Below, piece by piece: positions 16,121-25,673 of a stretch of 64,000 bases of DNA (positions within the stretch are counted from its first letter, which is position 1; every line of letters begins with the position of its first letter). Made by a program: the position numbers and the translations under genes. Origin of the DNA: Lachnospiraceae bacterium (GTDB taxonomy: Bacteria; Bacillota; Clostridia; Lachnospirales; Lachnospiraceae); contig JAQUVX010000001.1 in the NCBI GenBank assembly GCA_028693165.1, forward strand, positions 62,001 through 126,000, read 5' to 3'. The notes under the pieces were generated by a model. That model had not been told where the DNA came from, did not search any database, and saw nothing but the letters and a program-made list of their open reading frames with translations.

Positions 16121-17230
16121 TTATTCCTCTACATAATCAACGATGGTGTAGGTCGCATCATCGTTGGAATTGACGGTCTTCTCACAGATCAGTGTCACCC
16201 GGTCGCCCACGCGCAGAGATCCATATATGGAAAAGGCAAACTGCATCTGTGAACTACTCAGCTTAAATTCCTGGCCGACGCCCTCCAGTGTCAGGGAGGT
16301 CGGGGTCATCACGTCCGTGGAGCTGTAATAGATATTCTCCACCGTTCCGCGGATTGCACAGCGTCCGGACTGAATATCACTCTCCCCATCCTCGACTGCC
16401 GTGTACGCCCATACCGTCTTTGCCGTCTGATTGTAGTAGATGACCACGTAATTGCTGGAAAGCTCGGATTTTAAGGAATCATAGCTGGAAGCCTCGCCGT
16501 TGATAAAGATATTGGCTTCGTTTACATTGAACGGGATATAATTGCTCAGATTTCGTCCCTTCGGAATCAGCTTCGGCCCCTTTAAGTTATTGTCCGCCAG
16601 CCCCATCGGGTTGACCTCCCCGTCGGAATTGAGCTCACAGCCAAGCACCGTCGCATACGCCTTTCCCGTTGTCTTTAACTCTGTTTTCAGCAGATTGTAA
16701 AACAGATTAATGCAGTCGGTCTTATTAAGAACCTCCGCCGGCTGGCGATCCAACTCCTCATTCATCTCCAGCGCATAAAACTTCGCCATACGGGCGCTGG
16801 ATACGTTGCTGCCAAAATCCTCTGCGGTATAGCCAAGAAGTGTCAGAACCCCGCGTACCGCCTCCTGCAAAGTAATGCTCTGCTCCGGCTTAAACAGCCC
16901 GCCCAGATAGCCTGCCATCCAGTTCTGCTCCGCTGCGATCCGAATGCTGGACGCAGCTTCGTGTGTCATCGGCACGTCGGCATAGACCGATACCGCGCTG
17001 GTCACCGGCAGATAATCCCGATAGACCGAGGCATTTACCAGCATCTTTGCAAATTCCGCCCGCGATACCGGTTCGTTTAAATTTGTGGTTGTGTTACTCA
17101 TGATTCCCGCAACCCCGATTACCTTTTTCCGGTAATCCATATTATTGTCAGCGGCCAGCACCGTCTGCGGCACCGCTCCCATAACCGCCGTCACAAAGGC
17201 CATGGATGCCGCGATCTGTCTTGTTCTCAT
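16121..17230 (-). CDS. S-layer homology (SLH) domain protein heading an efflux operon
   Basis: A secreted 369-residue protein. Residues 1-26 are a signal peptide ending near TVLAADN. Two SLH-type repeats follow: VSRAEFAKMLVNAS (about 57-70) and EQNWMAGYLGGLFKPEQSIT plus LQEAVRGVLTLLGY (about 104-137). SLH modules bind pyruvylated secondary wall polymer, so the protein is probably wall-attached. The C-terminal half (from about 220) is beta-rich and unlike any family I can name. It lies 15 bases upstream of the HlyD-like gene, so it is probably the extracytoplasmic component of the same export apparatus. Confidence 0.85.
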   Translation of the reverse strand: MRTRQIAASMAFVTAVMGAVPQTVLAADNNMDYRKKVIGVAGIMSNTTTNLNEPVSRAEFAKMLVNASVYRDYLPVTSAVSVYADVPMTHEAASSIRIAAEQNWMAGYLGGLFKPEQSITLQEAVRGVLTLLGYTAEDFGSNVSSARMAKFYALEMNEELDRQPAEVLNKTDCINLFYNLLKTELKTTGKAYATVLGCELNSDGEVNPMGLADNNLKGPKLIPKGRNLSNYIPFNVNEANIFINGEASSYDSLKSELSSNYVVIYYNQTAKTVWAYTAVEDGESDIQSGRCAIRGTVENIYYSSTDVMTPTSLTLEGVGQEFKLSSSQMQFAFSIYGSLRVGDRVTLICEKTVNSNDDATYTIVDYVEE

Positions 17231-17335
17231 ACGGATAACTCCCCTCTTTCTATACCTGCCGTTTTATCATTTATATATAAACATAGCAGACCTTTGTGTT
17301 CATTTTGTGACGACGCTGTGTATCTTTTTTCGCAA

Positions 17336-17375
17336 AAATGCCGGCAGCCTTCCATTCGGAAAGACACCGGCATTT
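17336..17375 (-). terminator. Terminator of the HAD phosphatase gene
   Basis: AAATGCCGG pairs with CCGGCATTT; a second inner stem (CTTCC/GGAAAG) extends it. On the minus strand it is followed by TTTTGCG and a T-rich stretch. Confidence 0.75.
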
Positions 17376-17417
17376 CTTTGTAAACCACCCCAAATCGTAT
17401 TCTGTTTTGAGATTTCT

Positions 17418-18296
17418 TCAGGAAACCTGTTCCTGTGCCTCCGGCGACAGGATCATCGTCTCGATCGCATACGCCACACCATCCGCTTCATTCGAGCGTG
17501 TCTGACATCTTGCTGTCTGTTTGACAACCTCTGCGGCGTTTTCCATGGCAATCGTATAACCCAGCGGCAGACTCAGCATGGACAGATCATTTTCACTGTC
17601 TCCCAGTGCCATGATCTCTCTGGCACGGATTCCCTGCATCTGTGCATATTTCGTCAATGCAATGCCCTTCTGCGCACCACGTTCCGTAAGTTCCAGATTC
17701 GTGTGATGCGAAGCAGCAATCGCAAGATGCTGATCCTCGCGCAGCCGTGTCTTGATCTGCTCCAGTATGAACGGATTCTCATGCACGACCGAAGCCTTAA
17801 AAATCTCCACGTCCTCTGCGAACAATTCTGCTTCCGTCACAAATTGAAAACGGGAGCTTATAGAGGAGAAGGTTATCCCACCTGCCATAGGAAGAAGAAT
17901 TCCTCTTTCAAAACAATCCCGGAACTGTTCTCTGGACGACAGCGTATAACTTCCATAATTGGTCATAAAGTCAAACCCCACTTCCGACCAGTCACCCTTG
18001 CAGGATTCTATGATCCTTCTGACCTGTTCTGTTTTGAGGGGTCTTTTGGCTGTCTGATTTCCAGATGCATCATATACAGCCGCTCCATTCATACAGATGA
18101 TATCACAGGCAATGTCCTGTTCTCTCATAGGAACTGCGGCGTCTTCGTAAGCGCGTCCGGTACATACCACAAAACGAATCCCCTGATTTTGCAGAGCGTG
18201 AATTGCTTCTGCGTTGCGTTTTGATATCCGGCCATCTTGTCCAAGAAGAGTTCCATCCATATCGGATGCGACTAGTTTCATGATTCTCTGCTCCAT
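17418..18296 (-). CDS. Cof-type HAD-IIB sugar-phosphatase-like hydrolase
   Basis: A 292-residue phosphatase. The start at 18296 was chosen because AGAGGA sits five bases before this ATG; the frame is open 27 codons further upstream but has no ribosome site there. HAD motif I is ASDMDGTLL (Asp12, Asp14), motif II is FVVCTGRAY, the motif III Lys lies in ERGAQKGIAL, and motif IV is IMALGDSENDLSML. The C2 type IIB cap lies between motifs II and III. Such enzymes act on sugar phosphates, nucleotides or flavin phosphates; the substrate cannot be told. Monocistronic, with terminators on both sides. Confidence 0.92.
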   Translation of the reverse strand: MEQRIMKLVASDMDGTLLGQDGRISKRNAEAIHALQNQGIRFVVCTGRAYEDAAVPMREQDIACDIICMNGAAVYDASGNQTAKRPLKTEQVRRIIESCKGDWSEVGFDFMTNYGSYTLSSREQFRDCFERGILLPMAGGITFSSISSRFQFVTEAELFAEDVEIFKASVVHENPFILEQIKTRLREDQHLAIAASHHTNLELTERGAQKGIALTKYAQMQGIRAREIMALGDSENDLSMLSLPLGYTIAMENAAEVVKQTARCQTRSNEADGVAYAIETMILSPEAQEQVS

Positions 18297-18369
18297 AGTT
18301 GTCCTCTTTCCATTTTCTTCTTTCTGTTCTTCTTCCCCTTTATCATAGAATCTTTTTGTTAAATAAAAA

Positions 18370-18416
18370 AGAAGCATCTGGTAAAATCATCGTTAAAGAT
18401 TTTTACCAATGCTTCT
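18370..18416 (-). terminator. Terminator of the 90-residue membrane protein gene
   Basis: AGAAGCAT..GGTAAAATC pairs with GATTTTTACC..ATGCTTCT around a nine-base loop; T-rich on the minus strand side. Confidence 0.75.
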
Positions 18417-18430
18417 CTTTTTCATCGATT

Positions 18431-18703
18431 TTAATATAAACTTGCGGAGCAGAGGATGCAGACTGCTGCACTGGTCAAAAAGAATCCGGCCAGCTTCAAA
18501 TCCTTCTTCATGCCGCTCTCACAATAATTCTCCCACATGCCGTGGGCCAGTCCGATCAAAGCAATCGCCAGTGCCAGATTGCGAAGCTTTCCCCAGGGTC
18601 TGTGAAAAAGATAGACTCCACAGGACAGCCCGATCGTGAACACTGCTGCCAGCACAGTCACTGCCTTTACTGCCCGGCTCCAAATATCTGCCTGAAAATT
18701 CAT
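18431..18703 (-). CDS. Small membrane protein of unknown function (90 aa)
   Basis: Three hydrophobic segments are visible (about 11-32, 42-54 and 70-89), including AVTVLAAVFTIGLSCGVYLF and LAGFFLTSAAVCILCSA. No family is recognised. A GCAGGTGG ribosome site of moderate quality precedes the ATG, and a good terminator follows, which supports a real gene. The neighbouring genes give no functional clue. Confidence 0.6.
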   Translation of the reverse strand: MNFQADIWSRAVKAVTVLAAVFTIGLSCGVYLFHRPWGKLRNLALAIALIGLAHGMWENYCESGMKKDLKLAGFFLTSAAVCILCSASLY

Positions 18704-18793
18704 AGAACCACCTGCTTTTCGTTTTCCTTACTTTACCGCTTCTGTGTAAAATCCCAAAGCAGCATTTGGTAAAAAACAGGTAAAACAGAGTGT

Positions 18794-19264
18794 TTAGAGG
18801 GTCTCTGCCCGCTTTTGCACATTGCGTTTGAAATTTACCACATCATGCTGATAGTCCGTTTCCATAAATTCTGAGGTAATCATAAAATCTGCCGTCGCCT
18901 TGTTGATCGCCATCGGAATATCATAAACCTGTGCAATCCGCATCAGCGCCTTCACATCCGGATCGTGAGGCTGCGCCGTCAGCGGGTCTGAAAAAAATAC
19001 AACAAAATCGATCACGCCTTCCACGATCTTTGCTCCGATCTGCTGATCTCCGCCCAGCGGGCCGCTGTTGTAGCCCTTGACGGTCAGTCCCGTCTGGTCC
19101 GTGATCATGCGTGCTGTCGTTCCGGTTCCATAAAGGTTGTGATGCTTTAAAGTCGCATAATGATCCTGACACCACTGAATCAGCTTCGGTTTCTCATTGT
19201 CATGGGCGATCAGTGCAATGTCCTTCTTGGGTCCAATCGTAAACGTGATATACTCTTCTGCCAT
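18794..19264 (-). CDS. mgsA: Methylglyoxal synthase
   Basis: MgsA converts dihydroxyacetone phosphate to methylglyoxal and phosphate, a bypass of lower glycolysis that relieves sugar-phosphate stress. With the start at 19264 (AAGGAGG eight bases upstream) the protein has 156 residues, the usual size. Signature stretches are IALIAHDNEKPKLIQW, LYGTGTTARMI, YNSGPLGGDQQIGAKI and FFSDPLTAQPHDPDVKALMR, containing the catalytic Asp and His. The frame is open 24 codons further upstream but without family similarity. It lies 13 bases downstream of engB and so probably shares its transcript. Confidence 0.96.
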   Translation of the reverse strand: MAEEYITFTIGPKKDIALIAHDNEKPKLIQWCQDHYATLKHHNLYGTGTTARMITDQTGLTVKGYNSGPLGGDQQIGAKIVEGVIDFVVFFSDPLTAQPHDPDVKALMRIAQVYDIPMAINKATADFMITSEFMETDYQHDVVNFKRNVQKRAETL

Positions 19265-19277
19265 CTTCTTGTCCTCC

Positions 19278-19901
19278 TTACTGTAATGCTGCGTCAGTTT
19301 GTGCCGTTCCATCCTGTGCTTCTGCCAGGCGCTCAATCAGGTCCCAGATCTCGTCCCGGCCCTGCTTCGTCTCCGCGGAGAACGGAATGACGATTCCGTC
19401 CTTCTCGACCCCAAGGCCCTCCCGCACCATCTTCACATGCTTCGGAATCTGGCTTCGGTTTAACTTGTCCATCTTGGTTGCGATGATAACCGGATGATAT
19501 CCGTTGGAAACAATCCAGTCATACATAAGTTTATCGTTAGCTGACGGTTCATGCCGGATATCAATCAGCAAAAACACACAGCACAGCATGGCAGATTTCT
19601 GCAAATAACGCTCAATCATCCGTCCCCATTTGGCCTTGACCTCCACCGAGGCTTTCGCGTAGCCGTAGCCGGGAAGATCCACATAATAGAACGCATCATT
19701 GATGTGATAAAAATTGATCGTCTGCGTCTTGCCCGGCTGGGATGATGTTCTGGCAAGAGACTTCCGGTTCATCAGCGCATTAATCAGGGAGGATTTCCCC
19801 ACATTGGATTTGCCCGCGAAGGCAAATTCCGGCTGCGTGTTCTCCGGAAACGTGCTGGTAATGCCGCATACGGTCTCCAGCTCCACATTTCTGATAATCA
19901 T
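19278..19901 (-). CDS. engB: Ribosome biogenesis GTPase YsxC/EngB
   Basis: An essential GTPase for late 50S assembly. The 207-residue protein has G1 AGKSNVGKSSLINAL, G2 with the PGKTQTINF stretch, G3 DLPGYGYAKAS, G4 TKMDKLNR and a G5-like FSAETKQGRDE. The C-terminal tail (from about 190) is low in conserved sequence and slightly longer than usual. GAGAGG lies before the ATG. It is immediately downstream of lon, an arrangement common in Firmicutes. Confidence 0.97.
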   Translation of the reverse strand: MIIRNVELETVCGITSTFPENTQPEFAFAGKSNVGKSSLINALMNRKSLARTSSQPGKTQTINFYHINDAFYYVDLPGYGYAKASVEVKAKWGRMIERYLQKSAMLCCVFLLIDIRHEPSANDKLMYDWIVSNGYHPVIIATKMDKLNRSQIPKHVKMVREGLGVEKDGIVIPFSAETKQGRDEIWDLIERLAEAQDGTAQTDAALQ

Positions 19902-19925
19902 AGTTTTGTCCTCTCCCGCCGGGTT

Positions 19926-22235
19926 CTACGCCAGCGCCTCCTGTAATACCTCTTTCATGTTGGAAACATATACGATATGAAGTCCCTTGGTAATCTCTTT
20001 TGACAGTTCTGCAATATCCGACCGGTTCTTGTCCGGAACCAGCACGGTCTTAATGTGCGCCATCTTGGCTGCGAGGATCTTCTCCTTTAAACCGCCGATC
20101 GGCAGAACACGTCCACGCAGTGTGATCTCTCCGGTCATCGCCACCGATGCCTTGACCTTTTGTCCGGTCACAGCCGAGAACATCGCGGTCGCCATGGTGA
20201 TACCGGCTGACGGTCCGTCCTTTGGCACTGCGCCTTCCGGGATATGGATATGAATATCATGCTTTGCAAAATAATCATCCTCCACCTGATATTCCGGGCA
20301 GATGGAGCGCACAAAGGTCAGCGCGGTCTGTGCTGACTCCTTCATCACATCGCCCATCTGACCGGTCAGCTTCAGTTCGCCCTTGCCCGGCATCACATTG
20401 ACCTCGATCTGCAGGGTATCGCCGCCCACACTGGTCCAGGCCAGGCCGCGCACGATCCCGATCTCATCGGATTCATTGGCATCCTCGAACGTGATTTTCT
20501 CCTTGCCGAGATATTTCTCCAGGCCGTTCTCGGTCACGCGGATCACGGTCTTTTTGTCCTCCAGAAATTCCCGCGCCGCCTTTCGGCAGATATCACCGAT
20601 CCGGCGCTCTAAGTTGCGGACTCCGGCCTCGCGGGTGTAGTTATGAATCATCTTCTTTAATGCACCGTCGGAAATCACAACCTGCTTTTCGGTCAGGCCG
20701 TTGCGCTCCAACTGCTTGCCTACCAGATAGTTTCTGGCAATGTGGAATTTTTCATTCTCGGTATAGCTGTTTACTTCAATCACTTCCATACGGTCCAGCA
20801 GCGGTCCCGGTATGGTCTGGGTGGTGTTGGCTGTCGCAAGGAACAGCACATTGGACAGGTCGATCGGAACCTCCACATAATGATCGCGGAATCTGACATT
20901 CTGCTCGCCGTCCAAAACCTCCAAAAGTGCGGAGGAGGTATCGCCCTTGTAATCGCTGCTCACCTTATCGATCTCATCCAGCAGCATCAGCGGATTGCAG
21001 ACTCCGGCATCGCGCAAACCGTCTACCAGACGACCCGGCATCGCACCGACATAAGTCTTTCTGTGGCCGCGGATCTCCGCCTCGTCCCGCACGCCGCCAA
21101 GGCTGATGCGGACATACCTCTTGTTCAATGCACGCGCAACCGAGCGCGCAATGGAGGTCTTTCCCGTCCCAGGCGGCCCCACCAGACAGATGATCGGGGT
21201 GCTTCCCTTCTTGGTCAGGGTACGGACGGCCAGATATTCCAGCACTCGCTCCTTCACCTTCTCAAGTCCGTAATGATCTTCCTCCAGAATCTCTTCCGCA
21301 TGCTTTAAGTCATTGTTGTCCTTGGACTGTTTGCTCCACGGAAGCTCCAGCAGGGTTTCTATGTAGGTACGCAGCACATTGCCTTCCTGGCTTCCGCCCG
21401 GCATGCCCTTGAACCGCTCGATCTCCTTGCGGAGCTTGTCCTTCACTTCCTTGCCCGCCTTCAAGGCCTTCAGCTGCTTCTCATATTCATCCGCATCCGA
21501 AACCGGGTCATCGCCCAGCTCTTCCCGGATGATCTTCATCTGCTCCCGCAGAATATATTCCTTCTGATTCTTGTCGATGCTCTCTTTGACCTTCTCCTGA
21601 AATTCCCTGCGGATCTGTGAGATCGCGATCTCATTGACCAGATTGCGGATCAGAACTTCGTAGCGTCCCGTGGCATCGACGGCATCCAGATACTCCTGGC
21701 GCACCGTATAGTCCCAGGAAAGCTCCCCCGCGATCTGAAGCATCAGATGCTCCAAATCATCAATGGCCTGAATGTTCGGCATGACCTCCTTTGCGAACTT
21801 CGGATGCTGGCGGCCGTATTCCGTCACCTTTTCCTTCAGCACGCGCAGCATGGCTTCTCCTGTCGCGTAGTCAACATCCGGTTCCGTCTCCTCGGTCTCA
21901 AAAACCTCACCGATCATGGCCGGTTCCTCGGAATCCAGCGCCAGAAGCTCGGCACGGTTGATTCCTTCCACCATCACGCGAACAATGCCGCCCGGCATCT
22001 TTACAAGCTGTTTGATGTGCGCAATCACGCCTATGTGGTTTAACTGCTCCAGGGTCGGGTTCTGATCCTCCGGGTCCTTCTGCGTCACCAGACAGATCTT
22101 CTGATCGCTGACCATCGCCTTCTCCACCGCAGCAATCGAACGGGAACGGCTGATATCAAAGCTGACCGTCATCGCCGGCAGTACCGTAAGCCCGCGCAGT
22201 GCAATGACCGGAATTGTAATCATGGTATCTTCCAT
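19926..22235 (-). CDS. lon: ATP-dependent protease Lon
   Basis: A cytoplasmic AAA+ protease of 769 residues degrading misfolded and regulatory proteins. Domain order: an N-terminal substrate-binding LonN domain (about 1-200, starting [13 protein letters not shown]), a coiled-coil region, an AAA+ module with Walker A GPPGTGKT and Walker B MLLDEIDK, and the protease domain with catalytic Ser676 in KDGPSAG and Lys719 in [18 protein letters not shown] lies seven bases before the ATG. It sits between clpX and engB in a quality-control block. Confidence 0.98.
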   Translation of the reverse strand: MEDTMITIPVIALRGLTVLPAMTVSFDISRSRSIAAVEKAMVSDQKICLVTQKDPEDQNPTLEQLNHIGVIAHIKQLVKMPGGIVRVMVEGINRAELLALDSEEPAMIGEVFETEETEPDVDYATGEAMLRVLKEKVTEYGRQHPKFAKEVMPNIQAIDDLEHLMLQIAGELSWDYTVRQEYLDAVDATGRYEVLIRNLVNEIAISQIRREFQEKVKESIDKNQKEYILREQMKIIREELGDDPVSDADEYEKQLKALKAGKEVKDKLRKEIERFKGMPGGSQEGNVLRTYIETLLELPWSKQSKDNNDLKHAEEILEEDHYGLEKVKERVLEYLAVRTLTKKGSTPIICLVGPPGTGKTSIARSVARALNKRYVRISLGGVRDEAEIRGHRKTYVGAMPGRLVDGLRDAGVCNPLMLLDEIDKVSSDYKGDTSSALLEVLDGEQNVRFRDHYVEVPIDLSNVLFLATANTTQTIPGPLLDRMEVIEVNSYTENEKFHIARNYLVGKQLERNGLTEKQVVISDGALKKMIHNYTREAGVRNLERRIGDICRKAAREFLEDKKTVIRVTENGLEKYLGKEKITFEDANESDEIGIVRGLAWTSVGGDTLQIEVNVMPGKGELKLTGQMGDVMKESAQTALTFVRSICPEYQVEDDYFAKHDIHIHIPEGAVPKDGPSAGITMATAMFSAVTGQKVKASVAMTGEITLRGRVLPIGGLKEKILAAKMAHIKTVLVPDKNRSDIAELSKEITKGLHIVYVSNMKEVLQEALA

Positions 22236-22294
22236 CTATTTCCTCCTTATAACACGAAATGGGAGCCCAAGCCCCCATTTCCCGTTGGTAAACC

Positions 22295-23596
22295 TTATGC
22301 GATTTCACCTGGTTTTTCTTTTTTCAGTCTCTGGGAGAGTGTTTTTCTCGGAACTGTCGTGTCCCGGTAGACAAGCTCCGGCTCACCGGTCTTATCGACA
22401 ACAGCCTTCGTAATGGTACAGATCCCCACATTGCTGTCGGATGGAATCTCATACATCAGATCCATCATCGTCGACTCCAGTATCGAGCGCAGACCTCTTG
22501 CTCCGGTCTTTCTTTCTACTGCAAGCTTCGCCACTTCCTCCAACGCTTCCTGCGTGAATTCCAGCTTCACATCATCCAGCTCAAACAGCTTCTGGAACTG
22601 CTTGATCAGTGCATTCTTCGGCTCAGACAGAATCTGTACCAGCGCCTTCTCATCCAGAAGCTCCAAAGCCACGGTGATCGGCACACGTCCGATAAACTCC
22701 GGAATCAGGCCAAACTTCACCAGATCCTGTGGCTCTGCCTGACGCAGAAGCTGATCAATGTCCGCTTTGTTCTTGTCTACCACCTCTGCGTTGAAGCCGA
22801 TGGAACCGGCATTCAAGCGGCTCTCCACGATGCGCTCCAGGCCATCGAAGGCACCGCCGCAGATGAAGAGAATGTTCGTCGTGTCGATCTGTAAAAGCTC
22901 CTGATGCGGATGCTTGCGGCCGCCCTGTGGCGGAACACTGGCTACCGTACCCTCCAGAATCTTCAGAAGTGCCTGCTGCACGCCTTCTCCTGAGACATCA
23001 CGGGTGATAGAAACATTCTCGGATTTCTTTGTAATCTTGTCGATCTCATCGATATAGATAATGCCGTACTCGGCCTTGCTGATATCGTAATCAGCCGCCT
23101 GAATCAGCTTCAGCAGGATGTTTTCCACATCCTCGCCCACATAGCCTGCCTCGGTCAGTGCCGTCGCATCTGCAATCGCAAACGGTACGTTGAGCACCTT
23201 CGCCAGGGTCTGTGCCAGATAGGTTTTTCCGGAACCGGTCGGCCCCAGCAGAAGGATGTTGCTCTTCTGCACATCCACGTCCAGATTCTTCCCGGAGGTG
23301 ATACGCTTGTAGTGATTATATACCGCAACGGATAATGTCTTCTTGGCCGCATCCTGTCCAATCACAAAATCATCCAGAAACGCCTTGATCTCCTTTGGCT
23401 TTAACAGGTTGATGTTGTCCAGGTTGAGACCATCCTCTTCATGTTCCTCAAATTCTTCTTCCAGAATCTCTGCACAAAGATCGATACATTCATCGCAGAT
23501 AAACACGTTGTTCGTACCGGCGATCAGCTTTCTGACCTGGTCCTGTGTCTTTCCGCAAAATGAGCATCTGACTCTGTCATCTGTTCTGTTCGGCAT
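22295..23596 (-). CDS. clpX: ClpXP unfoldase subunit ClpX
   Basis: ATP-dependent unfoldase that feeds ClpP. The 433-residue protein has an N-terminal zinc-binding domain with two Cys pairs (CSFCGKTQ and [10 protein letters not shown]), Walker [16 protein letters not shown], Walker [10 protein letters not shown] and sensor 2 sequence TGARGLRSI. The IGF-type ClpP-docking loop region appears as SIGFNAE (about 265-275). It is 23 bases downstream of clpP. A short stem (AAATGGG/CCCATTT, 22258-22280) lies between clpX and lon without a T-tract. Confidence 0.98.
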   Translation of the reverse strand: MPNRTDDRVRCSFCGKTQDQVRKLIAGTNNVFICDECIDLCAEILEEEFEEHEEDGLNLDNINLLKPKEIKAFLDDFVIGQDAAKKTLSVAVYNHYKRITSGKNLDVDVQKSNILLLGPTGSGKTYLAQTLAKVLNVPFAIADATALTEAGYVGEDVENILLKLIQAADYDISKAEYGIIYIDEIDKITKKSENVSITRDVSGEGVQQALLKILEGTVASVPPQGGRKHPHQELLQIDTTNILFICGGAFDGLERIVESRLNAGSIGFNAEVVDKNKADIDQLLRQAEPQDLVKFGLIPEFIGRVPITVALELLDEKALVQILSEPKNALIKQFQKLFELDDVKLEFTQEALEEVAKLAVERKTGARGLRSILESTMMDLMYEIPSDSNVGICTITKAVVDKTGEPELVYRDTTVPRKTLSQRLKKEKPGEIA

Positions 23597-23619
23597 AGCA
23601 GTGCACCTCTGTCCTTTCC

Positions 23620-24201
23620 TCAGTGATTGGCAATAACGCGGTCAACAAGGCCGTACTTCATCGCTTCTTCCGCCGTCATATAGTTGTCGCGCTCGGTATC
23701 GCGGCAGATCACTTCGTATGGCTGTCCGGTATTGGCAGCCAGAATCTCGTTTAATTTTTTCTTTGTCTGCAAAATCTTCTCTGCAACGATCTGAATCTCC
23801 GTCGCCTGTCCCTGCGCACCGCCGGACGGCTGGTGGATCATCACCTCTGCATTCGGCAGAGCAAAACGCTTGCCTTTTGCACCGCCTGCAAGCAGGAATG
23901 CGCCCATGCTGGCCGCCATACCGATGCACACGGTTGAAACATCACATTTGATGTAGTTCATCGTATCGTAAATAGCCATCCCTGCCGTCACAGAACCGCC
24001 GGGACTGTTGATATATAGATTAATATCCTTGCCCGGGTCTTCCGACTCCAGGAACAGAAGCTGTGCGACAACCACACTGGCAGACGCATCCGTCACTTCT
24101 TCTCCAAGGAAAATAATTCTCTCTTTTAACAAACGGGAATAAATATCGTAGGAACGCTCTCCTCTGCTGGTTGACTCAATTACATAAGGTACTAATGGCA
24201 T
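23620..24201 (-). CDS. clpP: ATP-dependent Clp protease proteolytic subunit
   Basis: The barrel-forming serine peptidase of ClpXP. The start at 24201 is set by AGGAGG eight bases upstream; a TTG two codons earlier is not needed. With 193 residues the catalytic triad is Ser98 (GMAASMGAF), His123 (MIHQPSGG) and Asp172 (DTERDNYM), the same numbering as in Bacillus subtilis ClpP. It lies between tig and clpX. A hairpin in the tig-clpP gap may set relative expression. Confidence 0.98.
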   Translation of the reverse strand: MPLVPYVIESTSRGERSYDIYSRLLKERIIFLGEEVTDASASVVVAQLLFLESEDPGKDINLYINSPGGSVTAGMAIYDTMNYIKCDVSTVCIGMAASMGAFLLAGGAKGKRFALPNAEVMIHQPSGGAQGQATEIQIVAEKILQTKKKLNEILAANTGQPYEVICRDTERDNYMTAEEAMKYGLVDRVIANH

Positions 24202-24233
24202 GGTCAATTCCTCCTGTCATATCGACAAATAGG

Positions 24234-24268
24234 AGTGCAGCTTCCGGCCGAAGCCGAAAAGCTACACT
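24234..24268 (-). terminator. Hairpin between tig and clpP, possible attenuator
   Basis: AGTGTAGCTT and related bases pair with AAGCTGCACT around a TTCG tetraloop flanked by CGGC/GCCG. It lacks a long T-tract, so it is more likely a partial terminator or a stability element than a full stop. Confidence 0.5.
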
Positions 24269-24290
24269 CTCTCTTTTCTTCAAATCCGAA

Positions 24291-25577
24291 TTAAACTAAC
24301 TTCGCTTCCGCAACCAGGAAGTCAACGGCTTCCTGTACTGCCAGGTCTTCTTTCATCTGATTGATGCCGGCTTCACCCATAATCTCTCTGACTTTATCTG
24401 CTTCCATCTTGTAGGCTTCTGCCATCTTGCCGATCTCTGCATCAACAGCTTCGTCGGATGCCTGAATGTTCTCTTTTGCAACGATAGCCTCCAGCACCAG
24501 GCGGGTCTGGATTCTCTTCTCAGCCTGCGGACGCATCTGCTCCTGAAGCTGATCCATGGTCATGCCGGTAAACTGGAAATACTGCTCCAGCGTGATGCCC
24601 TGGCTCTGCATTCTGCGTGCATAATCCTCAACCATGCTGCGAACCTGCTGGTCGATCATCGGCTCCGGAATATCCATGGTTGCATTGTCAACCGCCTTCT
24701 GAACGACATTGTTCTCGTTCTCCGTGGTAGCCTGCTGCTGCTTCGTCTCTGCAAGTTTTGCCTTAACGTCAGCTTTGTATTCATCCATGGTCTCAAATTC
24801 GGAAATTTCTCCTGCGAACTCGTCGTTCAGCTCCGGAAGCTCTTTCACTTTGATCTCTTTGATCTTAACCTTGAAAAGTGCCGGCTTGCCAGCCAGCTCT
24901 GCTGCATGATACTCAGCCGGGAAGGTAACATTGACTTCTACTTCTTCGTCCAGTCCCTTGCCTACCAACTGATCCTCGAAGGTGTCGATGAAGGAATGAG
25001 AACCGATGGTCAGCGGATAATCCTCTGCCTTTCCGCCCTCAAATGGGGTTCCGTCCACAAAGCCCTCGAAATCGATCACAGTCTGATCACCGTCCTGAAC
25101 ACCGCGGTCTTCTACGGTAACCAGTCTGGAATTCTGCTCCTGAACCTTCTGAAGCTCGGCCTCAATATCGGCATCGGTCACTTCCGGTTTTGCCTTCTCT
25201 ACTTCGATTCCCTTGTACTCGCCCAGGGTCACTTCCGGCTTCACAGCAACGGTTGCGGTGTAGATGAACGGTTTGCCTTTCTCAATCTGATCAATATTGA
25301 TCTCCGGTCTGGAAACGATATCCAGTCCGCTTTCGGTCATAGCCTGCTCGTAGGAAGCGTCAATCGCCTCGCCTGCAGCATCCTCGTACAGAACGCCGAC
25401 GCCATACATCTTTTCGATCATAGCCTGCGGAGCTTTGCCCTTACGAAATCCCGGAATGTTGAATTTGCTTTTATTTTTGTTATAGGAAGTTTTAAGAGCC
25501 GCATCAAACTGCTCTGCCGGTACTTCTACGGTCATTTTTGCCATATTCTTTTCTAATTTCTCTACTTGTAAACTCAT
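24291..25577 (-). CDS. tig: Trigger factor
   Basis: Ribosome-associated chaperone and peptidyl-prolyl isomerase. The 428-residue protein has the N-terminal ribosome-binding domain with a GFRKGKAPQAMI loop (about 44-55; classical signature GFRxGKxP), an FKBP-like PPIase domain (about 150-245, starting GDQTVIDFEGFVDG) and the helical C-terminal arms. AGGAGG lies ahead of the ATG. It is first in the tig-clpP-clpX-lon-engB-mgsA row, an arrangement widely conserved in Firmicutes. Confidence 0.97.
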   Translation of the reverse strand: MSLQVEKLEKNMAKMTVEVPAEQFDAALKTSYNKNKSKFNIPGFRKGKAPQAMIEKMYGVGVLYEDAAGEAIDASYEQAMTESGLDIVSRPEINIDQIEKGKPFIYTATVAVKPEVTLGEYKGIEVEKAKPEVTDADIEAELQKVQEQNSRLVTVEDRGVQDGDQTVIDFEGFVDGTPFEGGKAEDYPLTIGSHSFIDTFEDQLVGKGLDEEVEVNVTFPAEYHAAELAGKPALFKVKIKEIKVKELPELNDEFAGEISEFETMDEYKADVKAKLAETKQQQATTENENNVVQKAVDNATMDIPEPMIDQQVRSMVEDYARRMQSQGITLEQYFQFTGMTMDQLQEQMRPQAEKRIQTRLVLEAIVAKENIQASDEAVDAEIGKMAEAYKMEADKVREIMGEAGINQMKEDLAVQEAVDFLVAEAKLV

Positions 25578-25641
25578 CTTATGGGTTCCTCCTTAAATCT
25601 ATGTCTGGTCGCCACGGCAGGGCGCCACACTTCAAGATAGC

Positions 25642-25650
25642 ATTATAACA
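25642..25650 (-). promoter_or_regulatory. Extended -10 promoter of tig
   Basis: Minus strand TGTTATAAT, a perfect TATAAT with a TGn extension; the -35 region is poor, as is common with extended -10 promoters. About 65 bases of leader follow. Confidence 0.55.
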
Positions 25651-25673
25651 TAATCGTTCTGTAATTACCAGCC

